Numbered from the stretch's first letter, positions 18,791 to 30,779 are shown. The stretch: DNA of 64,000 bases from Calidifontibacter indicus (GCF_003386865.1 NZ_QTUA01000001.1:2294001-2358000), one strand, 5' to 3'. The notes: generated by a model from the letters alone, not told the origin. Program-made: numbers and translations.

Positions 18791-18821
18791 CGGGTGCGGT
18801 CCGCCGCCGGGAACACACGAA

Positions 18822-18853
18822 AAAGGTGGTCACCCTCACGGTGACCACCTTTT
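18822..18853. terminator. bidirectional terminator between fxsA and rbpA
   Basis: A perfect 12-bp stem (18822-18833 with 18841-18852), AAAGGTGGTCAC with GTGACCACCTTT and a 7-base loop. A-run and T-run flank the stem, so it serves both convergent genes. Confidence 0.9.
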
Positions 18854-18872
18854 CGGTGTGTGCGAGTCGAGC

Positions 18873-19232
18873 TCAGGCGGTGCGCTTGCGCCGCGGCTTG
18901 ACGCCACGGGACTCGCGCAGCAGCGTGAGCCGCTCCTCGAGCAGTTCCTCGAGTTCGGGGATCGAACGCCGCTCCAGCAGCATGTCCCAGTGGGTGCGGA
19001 CGTGCTTCACCGGCTTACGCTCCGGTTCGGGTCCGTCGACCAACTTCGCCTCGGCGCCGCACCGGCACTCCCAGAGACCCGGGATGTCGGCCTCGACCGA
19101 GAACGGGAGCTCGCTGATGTGCCCCTCCGGGCACTGGTAGCGGGTCAACCGCCGTTCGCTGAGGGTGACGCCCTCGTCGCTCTCGTGGGAGACGGACGAG
19201 AGGTTCGTGCCTCGCAATGATCGCTCTGCCAT
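18873..19232 (-). CDS. rbpA: RNA polymerase-binding protein RbpA
   Basis: 119 residues. The zinc-binding core is RYQCPEGHISELPFSVEADI...WECRCGAEA. The C-terminal helical region (KPVKHVRTHWDMLLERRSIPELEELLEERL) contains the basic linker and sigma interaction domain that binds group 1/2 sigma factors and promoter DNA. RbpA stabilises open complexes and is specific to actinobacteria. A SigR/SigH-type promoter lies upstream (19295-19320), with the -10 about 60 bases before the start. Confidence 0.96.
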   Translation of the reverse strand: MAERSLRGTNLSSVSHESDEGVTLSERRLTRYQCPEGHISELPFSVEADIPGLWECRCGAEAKLVDGPEPERKPVKHVRTHWDMLLERRSIPELEELLEERLTLLRESRGVKPRRKRTA

Positions 19233-19294
19233 GTTTAACCCCTTTGCCTGGTCGCCACAGCGTCCTCGCTGTTGCCGTGGCATCTGTTGATGCA

Positions 19295-19320
19295 AACGGG
19301 CCGGCGACCGACATTGTTCC
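19295..19320 (-). promoter_or_regulatory. SigR/SigH-type promoter of rbpA
   Basis: On the minus strand, GGAAC (19320-19316), then 18 bases, then GTT (19297-19295). This matches the GGAAT-N18-GTT consensus of SigR (Streptomyces) and SigH/SigE (Mycobacterium), except for C in the last base of the -35. rbpA is a known SigR target in Streptomyces, so the match is expected. Confidence 0.7.
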
Positions 19321-19363
19321 GAGAACACGACAGAATATCCACAGCAAGGGCGAACTGCCTGGC

Positions 19364-20773
19364 TCAGATGACCTGTGGCACCTCGTTGCCGACGTCCGAG
19401 ATGCCCTTGCGGACGTCGACTGTGCGAAGCAGTGCGCCGCCGACGGCGAAGAAGACGATCAGGGCGATGATCGACAGCCGGTAGTTGTGGAACAGCTGGT
19501 AGACCAGACCGAACACGAACGTGCCGAGCCAGCTGGTGCCGCGTTCCATCGCCTGGTAGAGGCTGAAGAACTCCGACTCGCGGCCGTGCGGGATCAGGTG
19601 ACTGAACAACGATCGGGACAGCGATTGGCTGCCGCCCATCACGATGCCGATGCCGACCGCCAGCAGGAGCCACGGCCCGAACGCGCCCTTGGGTACGAAG
19701 AACGCGACACACACGACACCGGTCCACAGCACCAGGCTGAGCAGGATGAGTTGGCGCGATCCGCGGGTGCGGGCGAGCCGACCGAACAACAGCGCCCCGA
19801 AGAACGCGACGAACTGCACCACCAGGATCGTGATGAACAGCTGGTTCTCGGAGAAGTCGAGCTCGAGCGCGCCGTACAGCGCGGCCGCGGCGATCACGGT
19901 CTGGATGCCGTCGTTGTAGAAGAGGTACGCGATGAGGAAGCGCATGGTCTGCGGGTAGCCGCGCAACTCACCGAAGGTCTGCTTCAGCTGCGTCAGCGAA
20001 CCACGGATCACCGGCTCCCGTCCGCGCGGGTTCGCCGAACCGGGCACGTCCTTCAGACCCAGCACGGGGATGAGACCGAAGACGATCCACCAGATGCCTC
20101 CGGCCGCGAAGACGATGCGCACCGTCATGCTCAGCGACAGACCGAGTTGCTCGTGGAAGCTGAGGAAGGCGAGCGCGACCGCCAGCATGAGTCCGCCGCC
20201 GAGATACCCGAACGACCAGCCGACGGTCGACACCCGGTCGCGGTCGTTCGGGGGAGTGATACGGATCATCAGCGCCGAGTAGACGACGAGGGAACCGCCG
20301 AGACTGAGGTTGGCGACGATCACCAACAGGACGGCAAGCTGCCAGTTGTCGCCTTCCAGGAAGAACATCGAGGTCGCGGCCAGGCCACCCACGAGGGTGA
20401 ACAGTCCGAGCAGGCGGGTCGGACGCGGCGAACGGTCGGCGATCGCGCCGATGAACAGCAGGATCACCGCGGAGACGATCGTCGAGACGGTGAGCGTGTA
20501 CGCCACCAGCGATCCGGGCGGGATCGGGACGCCGAGCACGTGCAGGTCACGCAGGCACTCGTCGTCGGTGGGTTGCGTGGGGCAGGCGGCCTTGTTGGCG
20601 AGCGCCGTGACGTACGGCCCGAACAGCACCGTCATCGTCGCGGTGACGAACGCCGAGCACGCCCAGTCGTACCAATACCACTTGCGTTGCAGCTCGCGTT
20701 GCTGCGGAGTCGAACGGGTGATCACCGGTTCGCCGGCGGTGTCGGTCAGATCCACGGGTGAACTGTGACACAT
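19364..20773 (-). CDS. MFS transporter, UMF1-type
   Basis: 469 residues with about 12 membrane helices. The N-terminus (QRKWYWYDWACSAFVTATMT) is the WxxYDWANSAF signature of the UMF1/Atg22-like MFS branch, and an ITPPNDRDRVSTVGWSFGYLGGG loop is also typical. The first periplasmic loop is long and holds two cysteines (KAACPTQPTDDECL). The substrate is unknown. The start is uncertain: ATG at 20773 or GTG at 20755, neither with a clear Shine-Dalgarno. The gene lies divergent from the kinase. Confidence 0.87.
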   Translation of the reverse strand: MCHSSPVDLTDTAGEPVITRSTPQQRELQRKWYWYDWACSAFVTATMTVLFGPYVTALANKAACPTQPTDDECLRDLHVLGVPIPPGSLVAYTLTVSTIVSAVILLFIGAIADRSPRPTRLLGLFTLVGGLAATSMFFLEGDNWQLAVLLVIVANLSLGGSLVVYSALMIRITPPNDRDRVSTVGWSFGYLGGGLMLAVALAFLSFHEQLGLSLSMTVRIVFAAGGIWWIVFGLIPVLGLKDVPGSANPRGREPVIRGSLTQLKQTFGELRGYPQTMRFLIAYLFYNDGIQTVIAAAALYGALELDFSENQLFITILVVQFVAFFGALLFGRLARTRGSRQLILLSLVLWTGVVCVAFFVPKGAFGPWLLLAVGIGIVMGGSQSLSRSLFSHLIPHGRESEFFSLYQAMERGTSWLGTFVFGLVYQLFHNYRLSIIALIVFFAVGGALLRTVDVRKGISDVGNEVPQVI

Positions 20774-20923
20774 CCCGCGCGCGTGGTGCGGGACTTGCGG
20801 CCGGGTGCCGGACGGTTCGAGGCCGAACCGTTGCCGGGGCAGAACCGATTCCACCGAGTCGGTCGGGTTACGGTGGGGCCGAGCGAATTCGGGGGAGTTC
20901 GCCCTGACCCGGGAGGACCTGGC

Positions 20924-22750
20924 ATGACCGACGATCGCGTCGGCACGACCTTCGGCCCATACCGCATCGTCGACCTGATCGGTCGCGGCGGAATGGGGGA
21001 GGTGTATCGCGCCTACGACACGGTCAAGGACCGCGAGGTGGCCCTCAAACTCTTGCCGCGAGAGTTGGCCGGTGACGCGTCCTATCGGGACCGTTTCGAG
21101 CGCGAGGCCAGGGTGGCGGCACGTCTGCAGGAACCGCACGTCATCCCGATCCATGACTTCGGCCGCATCGACGACGTGCTCTTCATGGACATGCGCTTGG
21201 TGCGCGGCAGGGACCTGCGCACCGTGCTGCGCCGCCCCGACCGGATGGATGTGGCGTTCGCCGTCGACCTCGTGCGCCAGATGACGGACGCGTTGGGTGC
21301 GGCGCACGCCGACGGACTCGTGCACCGTGACGTCAAGCCGGAGAACATCCTGCTGCTGCCGTCCGGCTTCGCCTACCTGGCCGACTTCGGCATCGCGGCC
21401 CGCACCAACGAAGCGCGGATGACCTCGGCCGGAACCGCGATCGGTTCGTTCGCTTATATGGCACCCGAGCGGTTCCAGGACGCGCCCGTCAGCCCGGCCT
21501 GCGACATCTACTCCTTGGGTTGTGTGCTGTACGAATGCCTGGCCGGCCGGCCGCCGTTCCCGCGCGGGTCGGTGTCGGCGCTGATCCAGGCCCACCTGTC
21601 CGAAACCCCGGAACGGGTGTCGGCTCTGCGCAGTGATGTGTCACCCGAACTCGACGCGGTGATCGCCCGGGCGATGGCCAAGGACCCTCGACAGCGATTC
21701 CCGAGTGCGCGGGAGTTCGGCGAGGCGGCCACTGCGGCACTGAGTGGCACAGGTGCCGCGACACACCCTCCCGACCCGACGACCGCCCCGACGATGACCG
21801 TGCCGGCCTTCACGCCCCGTCGTCCGCACGAGTCGGCCACGGCGGTGCCGCTGGCCGGCGGCATCACGCACGGAGCGACCTACGGCACCGGTCGTGCCGA
21901 CCACGAAACGGGTTACGCCGCAGGGCAACTGGGTCAGCGCACTGTGAACGGCAACGCTGGCGGCGGCAACGGATACAACGGTTCCTCGCACGACGGGGAC
22001 ACGCAGCGGCTCGGGCGGCGCCCCAGCGCGGCTCTGCTCGCGGCGCTCGCCGCCGTGCTGCTGCTCGCCGGGTTTGCGGCTTGGCAGGCCTTCGGACGTG
22101 ACGGCAGCAAGCAAGCGGACGGGCCTGGTCCGGGCACGACGAGCGGCACCACCTCGCAGGGGTCGTCGAGTCCGAACTCGACGACCACTTCGACCACGAC
22201 GAGTTCGACGACATCCACGACGTCGACGACGACCTCGGTCAGCACGCAACCCAACGGTCACACCACGACCGTCACCGTGACCCAGAGCAGCAGTCCGTCG
22301 AGTTCGTCGGAGTCGACGTCGGAGTCGTCCACGACCGAGTCGACCACCGAGTCGACCACCACGTCGACGAGCACCTCGTCGTCCCCAACCTGGGGCACGA
22401 CGATTCCTGCGGGTCCCGGGTACGACTGGCAGGGGTGGACCGGTTACTCGGCGGTGCGGTGCGGCGGCGACGACCGGGCCGCGATGGTCGCCTCGAGCGA
22501 CAACTCGCTGATCACGATCTGCGAGACGCACTCGGGTCGCATGTACTACCTCGGGATGCGCCCGAACCAGGCGACCCGGCCGAACAGCCTGCGCCTGGCC
22601 GACCCGGTGCGCAGCGAGGGCGGTTGGCTGGCCAAGACCAGCAACGGCACGTACAGCTACCTGGTCACCTCGTCGGCGCTGACGATCAGCAACTCCAAGA
22701 CCGGCGCCTCCGATGCCGAGCCGATGAACACCTATGTGGAAGCCGGCTGA
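20924..22750 (+). CDS. transmembrane serine/threonine protein kinase (PknB-like group)
   Basis: 608 residues. A Hanks-type kinase domain (about 10-270) has an intact Gly loop (GRGGMGEVY), the ATP-binding Lys (VALKLLP, K42), the HRDVKPEN catalytic loop (D136), DFG (ADFGIA) and APE (YMAPERF). A juxtamembrane linker, one membrane helix (about 367-390), then an outside Ser/Thr-only linker of ~95 residues leads to a small globular C-terminal domain with two cysteines (VRCGGDD, ITICETHS). There are no PASTA repeats, so the sensor domain is different from PknB. ATG preceded by GGGAGG. Confidence 0.94.
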   Translation: MTDDRVGTTFGPYRIVDLIGRGGMGEVYRAYDTVKDREVALKLLPRELAGDASYRDRFEREARVAARLQEPHVIPIHDFGRIDDVLFMDMRLVRGRDLRTVLRRPDRMDVAFAVDLVRQMTDALGAAHADGLVHRDVKPENILLLPSGFAYLADFGIAARTNEARMTSAGTAIGSFAYMAPERFQDAPVSPACDIYSLGCVLYECLAGRPPFPRGSVSALIQAHLSETPERVSALRSDVSPELDAVIARAMAKDPRQRFPSAREFGEAATAALSGTGAATHPPDPTTAPTMTVPAFTPRRPHESATAVPLAGGITHGATYGTGRADHETGYAAGQLGQRTVNGNAGGGNGYNGSSHDGDTQRLGRRPSAALLAALAAVLLLAGFAAWQAFGRDGSKQADGPGPGTTSGTTSQGSSSPNSTTTSTTTSSTTSTTSTTTSVSTQPNGHTTTVTVTQSSSPSSSSESTSESSTTESTTESTTTSTSTSSSPTWGTTIPAGPGYDWQGWTGYSAVRCGGDDRAAMVASSDNSLITICETHSGRMYYLGMRPNQATRPNSLRLADPVRSEGGWLAKTSNGTYSYLVTSSALTISNSKTGASDAEPMNTYVEAG

Positions 22751-22797
22751 GCCGGCTCGGTGCCGTTCAGTGCTCGTTCATGCTTGCTCAGTGCCCG

Positions 22798-24654
22798 TCA
22801 GTGGCGCTTGATCTGCCCCAGGTCGCGCACCGCGCCGTACGACGCCGAGGTGGCCAGCGCCGCGTAGGCCTGCAACGCCTTGGTCACCGGGCGGTCGCGA
22901 TCGACCGGCTGCCACGGACGCTCCGAGGCGTTCATCCGCTCGCGGCGCTGAGCGAGCACCTCGTCGTCGACCTCGAGGGCCAGCGTGCGGGTGCGGACGT
23001 CGATGAGGATCTGGTCGCCGTCCTCCACTAAGCCGATGAGGCCGCCCTGGGCCGCCTCGGGGGAGACGTGGCCGACGGAGATACCCGAGGAACCGCCGGA
23101 GAACCGGCCGTCGGTGATCAGCGCGCACTTCTTGCCCATGCCGGTGCCCTTGAGGAACGCGGTCGGGTGCAACATCTCCTGCATGCCCGGGCCGCCGGAC
23201 GGACCTTCGTAGCGGACCACGATGATGTCGCCCTCCTTGATCCGCTTGGACAGGATCGCGTCGACGGCGTCCTCCTGGCTCTCGACCACGAGCGCGGGGC
23301 CGCGGAAGGTCCAGAGGTCTTCGTCGATGCCGGCCGTCTTGATGACGGCGCCGTCGGCGGCGAGGTTGCCGTGCAGCACGGCGAGGCCGCCGTCCTTGGT
23401 GTAGGCGTGCTCGACGTCGCGGATGCAGCCTTCGGCCGCGTCGGTGTCGAGGCTGCTCCACGTGTTGTCGGTGGAGAACGCCTGGGTGGTGCGCACTCCG
23501 CCCGGCGCCGCGTGGAACAGGTCGAGCGCCTGCTGCGAGGGCTGCTCCGAGCGGATGTCCCATTCGGACAGCCACGCCTCGAGTGAGGGGGAGTGGACGC
23601 TGTGGACGTCCTTGTGCAGCAGCCCGCCGCGGTAGAGCTCGCCCATGATGGCGCTGATGCCACCGGCGCGGTGCACGTCTTCCATGTGGTAGTCGGAGTT
23701 GGGGGCCACCTTCGACAGGCAGGGCACCCTACGGCTCACGGCGTCGATGTCGGCCAGCCCGAAGGGCACCTCACCCTCCTGGGCGGCGGCGAGGATGTGC
23801 AGCACGGTGTTGGTGGAGCCGCCCATCGCGACGTCGAGCGCCATGGCGTTCTCGAACGACTCCTTGGTCGCGATCGAGCGCGGCAGCACCGACGCGTCGT
23901 CGTCGTCGTACCAGCGCTTCGCGAGCGAGACCACGAGACGGCCGGCCTCCTCGAACAGCGCCCGGCGGGCACTGTGGGTGGCGAGGGTCGAACCGTTGCC
24001 CGGCAGCGACAGGCCCAGGGCCTCGGTGAGGCAGTTCATCGAGTTGGCCGTGAACATGCCCGAGCACGAACCGCAGGTGGGGCAGGCGGCGGCCTCGACG
24101 GCGCTCAGGCCGGCGTCGTCGACGTCGGGCGAAGCGGACGCGGAGATCGCGGTGATGAGGTCGGTGGGCGCCTGCGCGACACCGTCGACGACGACCGCCT
24201 TGCCGGCTTCCATCGGGCCACCGGACACGAACACGGTGGGGATGTTGAGGCGCATCGCGGCATTGAGCATGCCCGGGGTGATCTTGTCGCAGTTGGAGAT
24301 GCAGACCAACGCGTCGGCGGCGTGGCCGTTGACCATGTACTCCACGGCGTCGGCGATGACCTCGCGCGAGGGCAGCGAGTAGAGCATGCCGCCGTGTCCC
24401 ATCGCGATGCCGTCGTCGACGGCAATGGTGTGGAACTCCTTGGCGACTCCGCCGGCGGCGCGCACCTGCTCGGCAACGATCTCGCCCATGTCCTTCAGGT
24501 GGACGTGACCCGGAACGAACTGGGTGTAGGAGTTGGCAATCGCGACGATCGGCTTGCCGAAGTCGTTCTCGCCGGTGCCGGTCGCCCGCCAGAGCGCACG
24601 CGCACCGGCGGCGTTGCGGCCGTGGGTCGTGACGCGGGAACGCAATTCGGGCAT
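22798..24654 (-). CDS. ilvD: dihydroxy-acid dehydratase
   Basis: 618 residues, the long (~615) IlvD form. Fe-S ligands are seen at [12 protein letters not shown] and [21 protein letters not shown]. The [18 protein letters not shown]-terminus and [20 protein letters not shown]-type C-terminus are complete. It dehydrates dihydroxy acids in valine/isoleucine synthesis. The ATG at 24654 has GGAAGGAG 6 bases upstream. The gene stands alone, without other ilv genes nearby. Confidence 0.96.
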   Translation of the reverse strand: MPELRSRVTTHGRNAAGARALWRATGTGENDFGKPIVAIANSYTQFVPGHVHLKDMGEIVAEQVRAAGGVAKEFHTIAVDDGIAMGHGGMLYSLPSREVIADAVEYMVNGHAADALVCISNCDKITPGMLNAAMRLNIPTVFVSGGPMEAGKAVVVDGVAQAPTDLITAISASASPDVDDAGLSAVEAAACPTCGSCSGMFTANSMNCLTEALGLSLPGNGSTLATHSARRALFEEAGRLVVSLAKRWYDDDDASVLPRSIATKESFENAMALDVAMGGSTNTVLHILAAAQEGEVPFGLADIDAVSRRVPCLSKVAPNSDYHMEDVHRAGGISAIMGELYRGGLLHKDVHSVHSPSLEAWLSEWDIRSEQPSQQALDLFHAAPGGVRTTQAFSTDNTWSSLDTDAAEGCIRDVEHAYTKDGGLAVLHGNLAADGAVIKTAGIDEDLWTFRGPALVVESQEDAVDAILSKRIKEGDIIVVRYEGPSGGPGMQEMLHPTAFLKGTGMGKKCALITDGRFSGGSSGISVGHVSPEAAQGGLIGLVEDGDQILIDVRTRTLALEVDDEVLAQRRERMNASERPWQPVDRDRPVTKALQAYAALATSASYGAVRDLGQIKRH

Positions 24655-24883
24655 GTCGACTCCTTCCGTACGCCGGCACTGGTGCGCCGGCAGCTTCGCC
24701 CAATCATCGCACCGGCCGCCGACACAGCCACAGCGCATCCGCCATCTGGTCATGACGTCCATATTTCGGACGCACCCTCAGGGGTGGGCGTGCGTATTCA
24801 CAGCCCGCCGACTCCCGCCGGGACTTCGCCGATCGATAGCGTTGGACGCAGCATCCCGATCCCCGACGAAAGGATTCGCCCCG

Positions 24884-25399
24884 ATGGCTCTCGTCCGTCT
24901 TCTGGCCCGTCCGCTGCTCGCCGCCCCGTTCGTGTTCGGCGGCTTCAACCAGCTGCGCAACAGCGAGCAGTTCGCACCAGCAGCCGAACCGGTCACCAAC
25001 CGGCTCGCCGCGCCGATGAAGCTGCCGACCAGCGACCCGAACGTGCTGGTCAAGGCCAATGGGGCCGCAATGGTGGCCGGTGGCCTGCTCCTTGCAACCG
25101 GCAAGGCGCCGCGCGTTTCGTCGGCGCTGCTGTCCGGCCTGTTGATCCCGACCACGCTGGCCGGCCAAGCCTTCTGGGCCACCGACAATGAGGCCGACAA
25201 GCGCCGCCACCTGGTCGGTTTCGTCACCAACCTCGGCCTGCTCGGCGGCCTGCTCACCTCGGCCGTCGACACCGCCGGCAAGCCCGGCCTCACCTACCGC
25301 GCCGGCATGGCGAAGGACGCCGTCGGTCGCGCCGCGCACACCGGTGCGCTCGAGGCTCGCCTCGCCGCGGCGAACGCGCAGAACAAGCTGCCGCTGTAA
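24884..25399 (+). CDS. DoxX family membrane protein
   Basis: 171 residues with about four hydrophobic segments. The N-terminus (LLARPLLAAPFVFGGFNQLRN) is characteristic of DoxX-like proteins (RPLLAxxFVxxG). ANGAAMVAGGLLLATGKAPR and LGLLGGLLTSAVDTAGKPG follow. Family members are quinone-linked or membrane redox proteins of unsettled function. The Shine-Dalgarno GAAAGGA precedes the ATG. A strong hairpin follows the stop. Confidence 0.85.
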   Translation: MALVRLLARPLLAAPFVFGGFNQLRNSEQFAPAAEPVTNRLAAPMKLPTSDPNVLVKANGAAMVAGGLLLATGKAPRVSSALLSGLLIPTTLAGQAFWATDNEADKRRHLVGFVTNLGLLGGLLTSAVDTAGKPGLTYRAGMAKDAVGRAAHTGALEARLAAANAQNKLPL

Positions 25400-25417
25400 C
25401 CCGAACACCACGCGAAT

Positions 25418-25450
25418 CGCCGGACGCACCCACCACGGGTGCGTCCGGCG
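25418..25450. terminator. hairpin terminator after doxX-like gene
   Basis: A perfect 14-bp stem (25418-25431 with 25437-25450), CGCCGGACGCACCC with GGGTGCGTCCGGCG and a 5-base loop. No long T-run follows. It lies between convergent genes. Confidence 0.8.
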
Positions 25451-25469
25451 ATCTGCTTCTCCGGTCCGT

Positions 25470-25661
25470 TCAGTCGGCTCGACGCAGCCGCGCGACGTCG
25501 TCCGGCACGCAGCCGTCGGCGTCAGCCGGGGTCCAGGGCTGACTGGGCACCCACTCACTGCCGCAGGAGCGACACGCGAACAAGGGTTCGCCGTCGAGTT
25601 CGGCGCCGGTCGCGCCCCAAGCGCATTCGCTCCGGCAGGGTTCGATCCGCAGATCGGTCAT
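25470..25661 (-). CDS. small zinc-ribbon-like hypothetical protein
   Basis: 63 residues starting MTDLRIEPCRSECAWGATG. It has two Cys pairs (CRSEC at the N-terminus and CRSCGSEW in the middle), which could form a zinc knuckle. Function is unknown. It lies 23 bases downstream of the DUF4916 gene on the same strand and is probably in the same operon. The ATG at 25661 is preferred because longer forms would overlap that gene. Confidence 0.6.
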   Translation of the reverse strand: MTDLRIEPCRSECAWGATGAELDGEPLFACRSCGSEWVPSQPWTPADADGCVPDDVARLRRAD

Positions 25662-25684
25662 CGGCAGCTCGGACGCGCGCCGGT

Positions 25685-26224
25685 TCAGACCGGGAACCCG
25701 AGGTGGGCCAACGCCTGACGCAACAACACGCCATGACCGCCGGCCATCTCCTCGGTGCGGGCAAGTTCGAGCGCCTCCTGCGGGCTCAGCCACGCGAGGT
25801 CGAGGGAATCGGCGCTCGGTGCACAATCACCCATCACGACCACGATGTGCGCCATCGACACGGCGTGCTGGCGCGGGTCGTGGAACGGCGTCACACCAGG
25901 GGTCGGGAAGTACTCGGCGATCGCGAAGGGCTGCGGGGAGATCGGCACCTGCGGCAGTGCCATCGGACCGAGGTCCTTCTCAATGTGGCGCAGGATCGCG
26001 TCGCGGATGCGCTCGTGGTAGAGCACCCGGCCAGACACCAGTTCGCGTCGGATGCGTCCTTCCGCGTTGCCGCGCAGCAACAGGCCGATCTCGGTCACCA
26101 TCGATCGCTCGTCCACCCGGACGGGGATCAGGTCGACGTACAGGATCGGCAACCGCTCGCGGGCGTCGCGGATCTCCTCGCGGGACAGCCAGGCTCCGCC
26201 GGTCTCGGTGTCCATGCCACTCAT
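25685..26224 (-). CDS. NUDIX-like DUF4916 family protein
   Basis: 179 residues. The N-terminal LSREEIRDARERLPILYVDLIPVRVD stretch matches the actinobacterial DUF4916 family, a diverged NUDIX fold. The usual NUDIX box is degenerate: the stretch RGNAEGRIRRELVSGRVLYHERIRDAI replaces GX5EX7REUXEEXGU, so hydrolase activity is doubtful. The start is ambiguous between 26233, 26224 and 26215 (three closely spaced ATGs). Confidence 0.78.
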   Translation of the reverse strand: MSGMDTETGGAWLSREEIRDARERLPILYVDLIPVRVDERSMVTEIGLLLRGNAEGRIRRELVSGRVLYHERIRDAILRHIEKDLGPMALPQVPISPQPFAIAEYFPTPGVTPFHDPRQHAVSMAHIVVVMGDCAPSADSLDLAWLSPQEALELARTEEMAGGHGVLLRQALAHLGFPV

Positions 26225-26386
26225 GGGCGCCATTGTGTCAGTGACCGTTCTGTCGATCGCTCGGCCTCCACGTCGTGTTGTGGGCCGGGGTGCGGCCGTT
26301 CCCACGGCGGGTCGGCAGCGTGGTTGGATCGGGTCGGCTGCGACCGATGCATCCGACCGACCCGCAGCCGGACGGAGAACCAAGCC

Positions 26387-28753
<2,367 letters not shown>

Positions 28754-28762
28754 TTGGGCGGT

Positions 28763-28810
28763 TCCAGTGAAAGATTGGTGCTGTCATAGCAGCAGCAATC
28801 TTTCACTGGA
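28763..28810. terminator. long hairpin after uvrA-like gene
   Basis: A perfect 15-bp stem (TCCAGTGAAAGATTG with its complement at 28796-28810) around an 18-base loop that can form a further small stem (GCTG/CAGC). There is no T-run. It is notably A/T-richer than the surroundings. Confidence 0.6.
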
Positions 28811-28926
28811 GCCGAGTACGTCGGTTCGACAACGCGATTCGAAGGCTCGCTGCTCCCCGTAGAACGTCGTGTCGGGCATAGCGTGGCTCCACCGTCACGC
28901 CTCGTCACGCAACGAAGGGTTCCGTC

Positions 28927-30762
28927 ATGCCTCGTCGTTCTCGCCTCACCGCTGCTGCGCTCGCCGTCGTCTGCGGCACCTTCACGCTCGCCCCGTCGAG
29001 CGCGCAGGCGGCCGATCCCACCGCACCACTGGTGCTCACACCGATCGGTGGCGGATATGAGTCGCCCGCCCTGCGCGGATTCGCGCTCGAGGTGGCCGCG
29101 CACGCGACCGGGTCGACCGTCGACATCCTGGTCGTGCCGTCGTCGTACGGTGACGCACCGGAAGATCGTGCGCAGAACCTGCGTCTTGCCGGTGAACGGG
29201 CGCAACAGATCGATCGCGAGTGCGATGCGGCGGTCGCCGCGTCCGCGTATGCCGCGCGCTTCCCGGGTGGTTGCAACGCCACGCTGCTCACCTTGTTGAA
29301 CCGCGCCGACGCGCTTGATCCGAAGAACTCAAATGCGTTCCGCGATCCCGGTACCGACGGCAGCTTCATCCTCGGCGGCGACCAGGTGCTCGCCATGCAG
29401 GTACTGGCGAACACCCCGGCCGAGCAGTCGATGCACTACGCGTCCGGCCGCGGGGTGGTGTTCGGCGGCACGAGCGCAGGAAACGCGGTCGAGTCGGTGA
29501 GCATGGGTGCCGGTTACGCCCCCAGTGGCTACCCCGAGAACGCGATGGAGCGAGGCCAGGCGCTCATCTTCTGGGGTGACGACGCGGCGAGCGACGAGCG
29601 GGGGTTGTCCTTCGGCTCGCGCAAGATCATCCTCGACCAGCACTTCTACCAGCGAGGACGCTTCGGTCGGCTGGTGGAGTACACCGCGGAGTCGGCGCAG
29701 CGCTACGGCGGCGCCGGCAAGCTCGGCCTCGGGGTCGACTTCGCCACCGGGCTGGCCATCACCGACGACACGAGCGTCGCTCGTCCGTACGGCGCGTCCT
29801 CGTCGACCTTCATCGACCTCAGGCACGCGTCCGCACCGACCTGGGTCGGACCACGGCAGACACTGACCTTGCGCGGCGCGCTCACACACCTGATGGCGCC
29901 GGGCACCAGGATGACCTACGACGTTGCGTCGCGCACGCCGTCATCGGGCGGCGCGCCGGTCGCCGCACCGGTCCAGCAGGCGCTGCCGCCCCTGGCCACG
30001 AAGCGGACGCTCTTGCTCGGCGGTGGACAGAACGACTCAGCATCGTCGGGTGCCCTTCGATCGTTCGTGTCCGCGGCCGGTGGGAAGGGACCGGTCGTCG
30101 TGATCGCTGCCGGCTACGCCGACGAGGCCTCGGGCCGGGCAGCTGCCGCGAAGTACGTGAGCGCTGTCAAGGGAGCTGGTTGGTCGGGTGCGACCAGGTC
30201 GGTGGTGCAGGGCAGCGACAAGGTCAACCCGGGCACCATCGCCGGCGCCGCGGCTGTGCTCTTCGTCGGTGGTGACCAGTCGGCGATACCGAAGGCGCTG
30301 CATGACAAGCAGTTCACCCAGACGGTCAAGGTCGCCGTGACCACCACAATTGTGATGACGGACGGTGCGATGACGCCCGCGCTGGGTGCGAACTACCTGG
30401 CCAACCCCGATCCGGACCTCTTCGATGAGGACGAAGCGATCGCCCAGTTCCGCACCTCCTACCCGGTGCTGGCCACCGGCCTCGGCATCGTGCCGGGCTA
30501 CCGCTTCGAACCGGAGCTCACCGAGGGTTACCGCTGGGGTCGCCTGTACACCGGTGGGAAGGCCGCACCGTCCACTGTTGGAGTCGGCATCAGCGAGCGG
30601 ACGGCGTTGCGCGTCAGCAGCGCACAGGCCACAGTCATCGGTGAGCGGAGCGTCGTGGTCGTCGACGGGCGGCAAGCTCGCTGGCTGCCCGGCTCGAACG
30701 GCGCGCTCGGAGCAATCAACGTGTGGTTGAGTGCGTTCGGACCCACATCCACCGTCCGGTAG
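28927..30762 (+). CDS. secreted cyanophycinase-like (S51) protein, duplicated domain
   Basis: 611 residues. An N-terminal signal peptide ends near APSSAQA (residue ~30). The first domain (about 35-310) has the cyanophycinase landmarks FILGGDQ and the nucleophile elbow GGTSAG (S183). A second, related domain begins near residue 358 (RTLLLGGGQNDSASSGALR) with VLFVGGDQSAIPKAL, but the matching GTSAG elbow is replaced by VMTDGAMTP, so this half looks catalytically dead. The family cleaves beta-Asp-Arg dipeptides from cyanophycin or similar isopeptides. The host substrate is unknown. No cyanophycin synthetase is in view. Confidence 0.82.
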   Translation: MPRRSRLTAAALAVVCGTFTLAPSSAQAADPTAPLVLTPIGGGYESPALRGFALEVAAHATGSTVDILVVPSSYGDAPEDRAQNLRLAGERAQQIDRECDAAVAASAYAARFPGGCNATLLTLLNRADALDPKNSNAFRDPGTDGSFILGGDQVLAMQVLANTPAEQSMHYASGRGVVFGGTSAGNAVESVSMGAGYAPSGYPENAMERGQALIFWGDDAASDERGLSFGSRKIILDQHFYQRGRFGRLVEYTAESAQRYGGAGKLGLGVDFATGLAITDDTSVARPYGASSSTFIDLRHASAPTWVGPRQTLTLRGALTHLMAPGTRMTYDVASRTPSSGGAPVAAPVQQALPPLATKRTLLLGGGQNDSASSGALRSFVSAAGGKGPVVVIAAGYADEASGRAAAAKYVSAVKGAGWSGATRSVVQGSDKVNPGTIAGAAAVLFVGGDQSAIPKALHDKQFTQTVKVAVTTTIVMTDGAMTPALGANYLANPDPDLFDEDEAIAQFRTSYPVLATGLGIVPGYRFEPELTEGYRWGRLYTGGKAAPSTVGVGISERTALRVSSAQATVIGERSVVVVDGRQARWLPGSNGALGAINVWLSAFGPTSTVR

Positions 30763-30779
30763 CTCGGACCCCGATTCGG

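Noticed and set aside
25439-26386. Extended N-terminus for the UvrA-like protein
   Set aside because: It would overlap two minus-strand genes; the GACGGAG-ATG at 26387 gives the normal family start.
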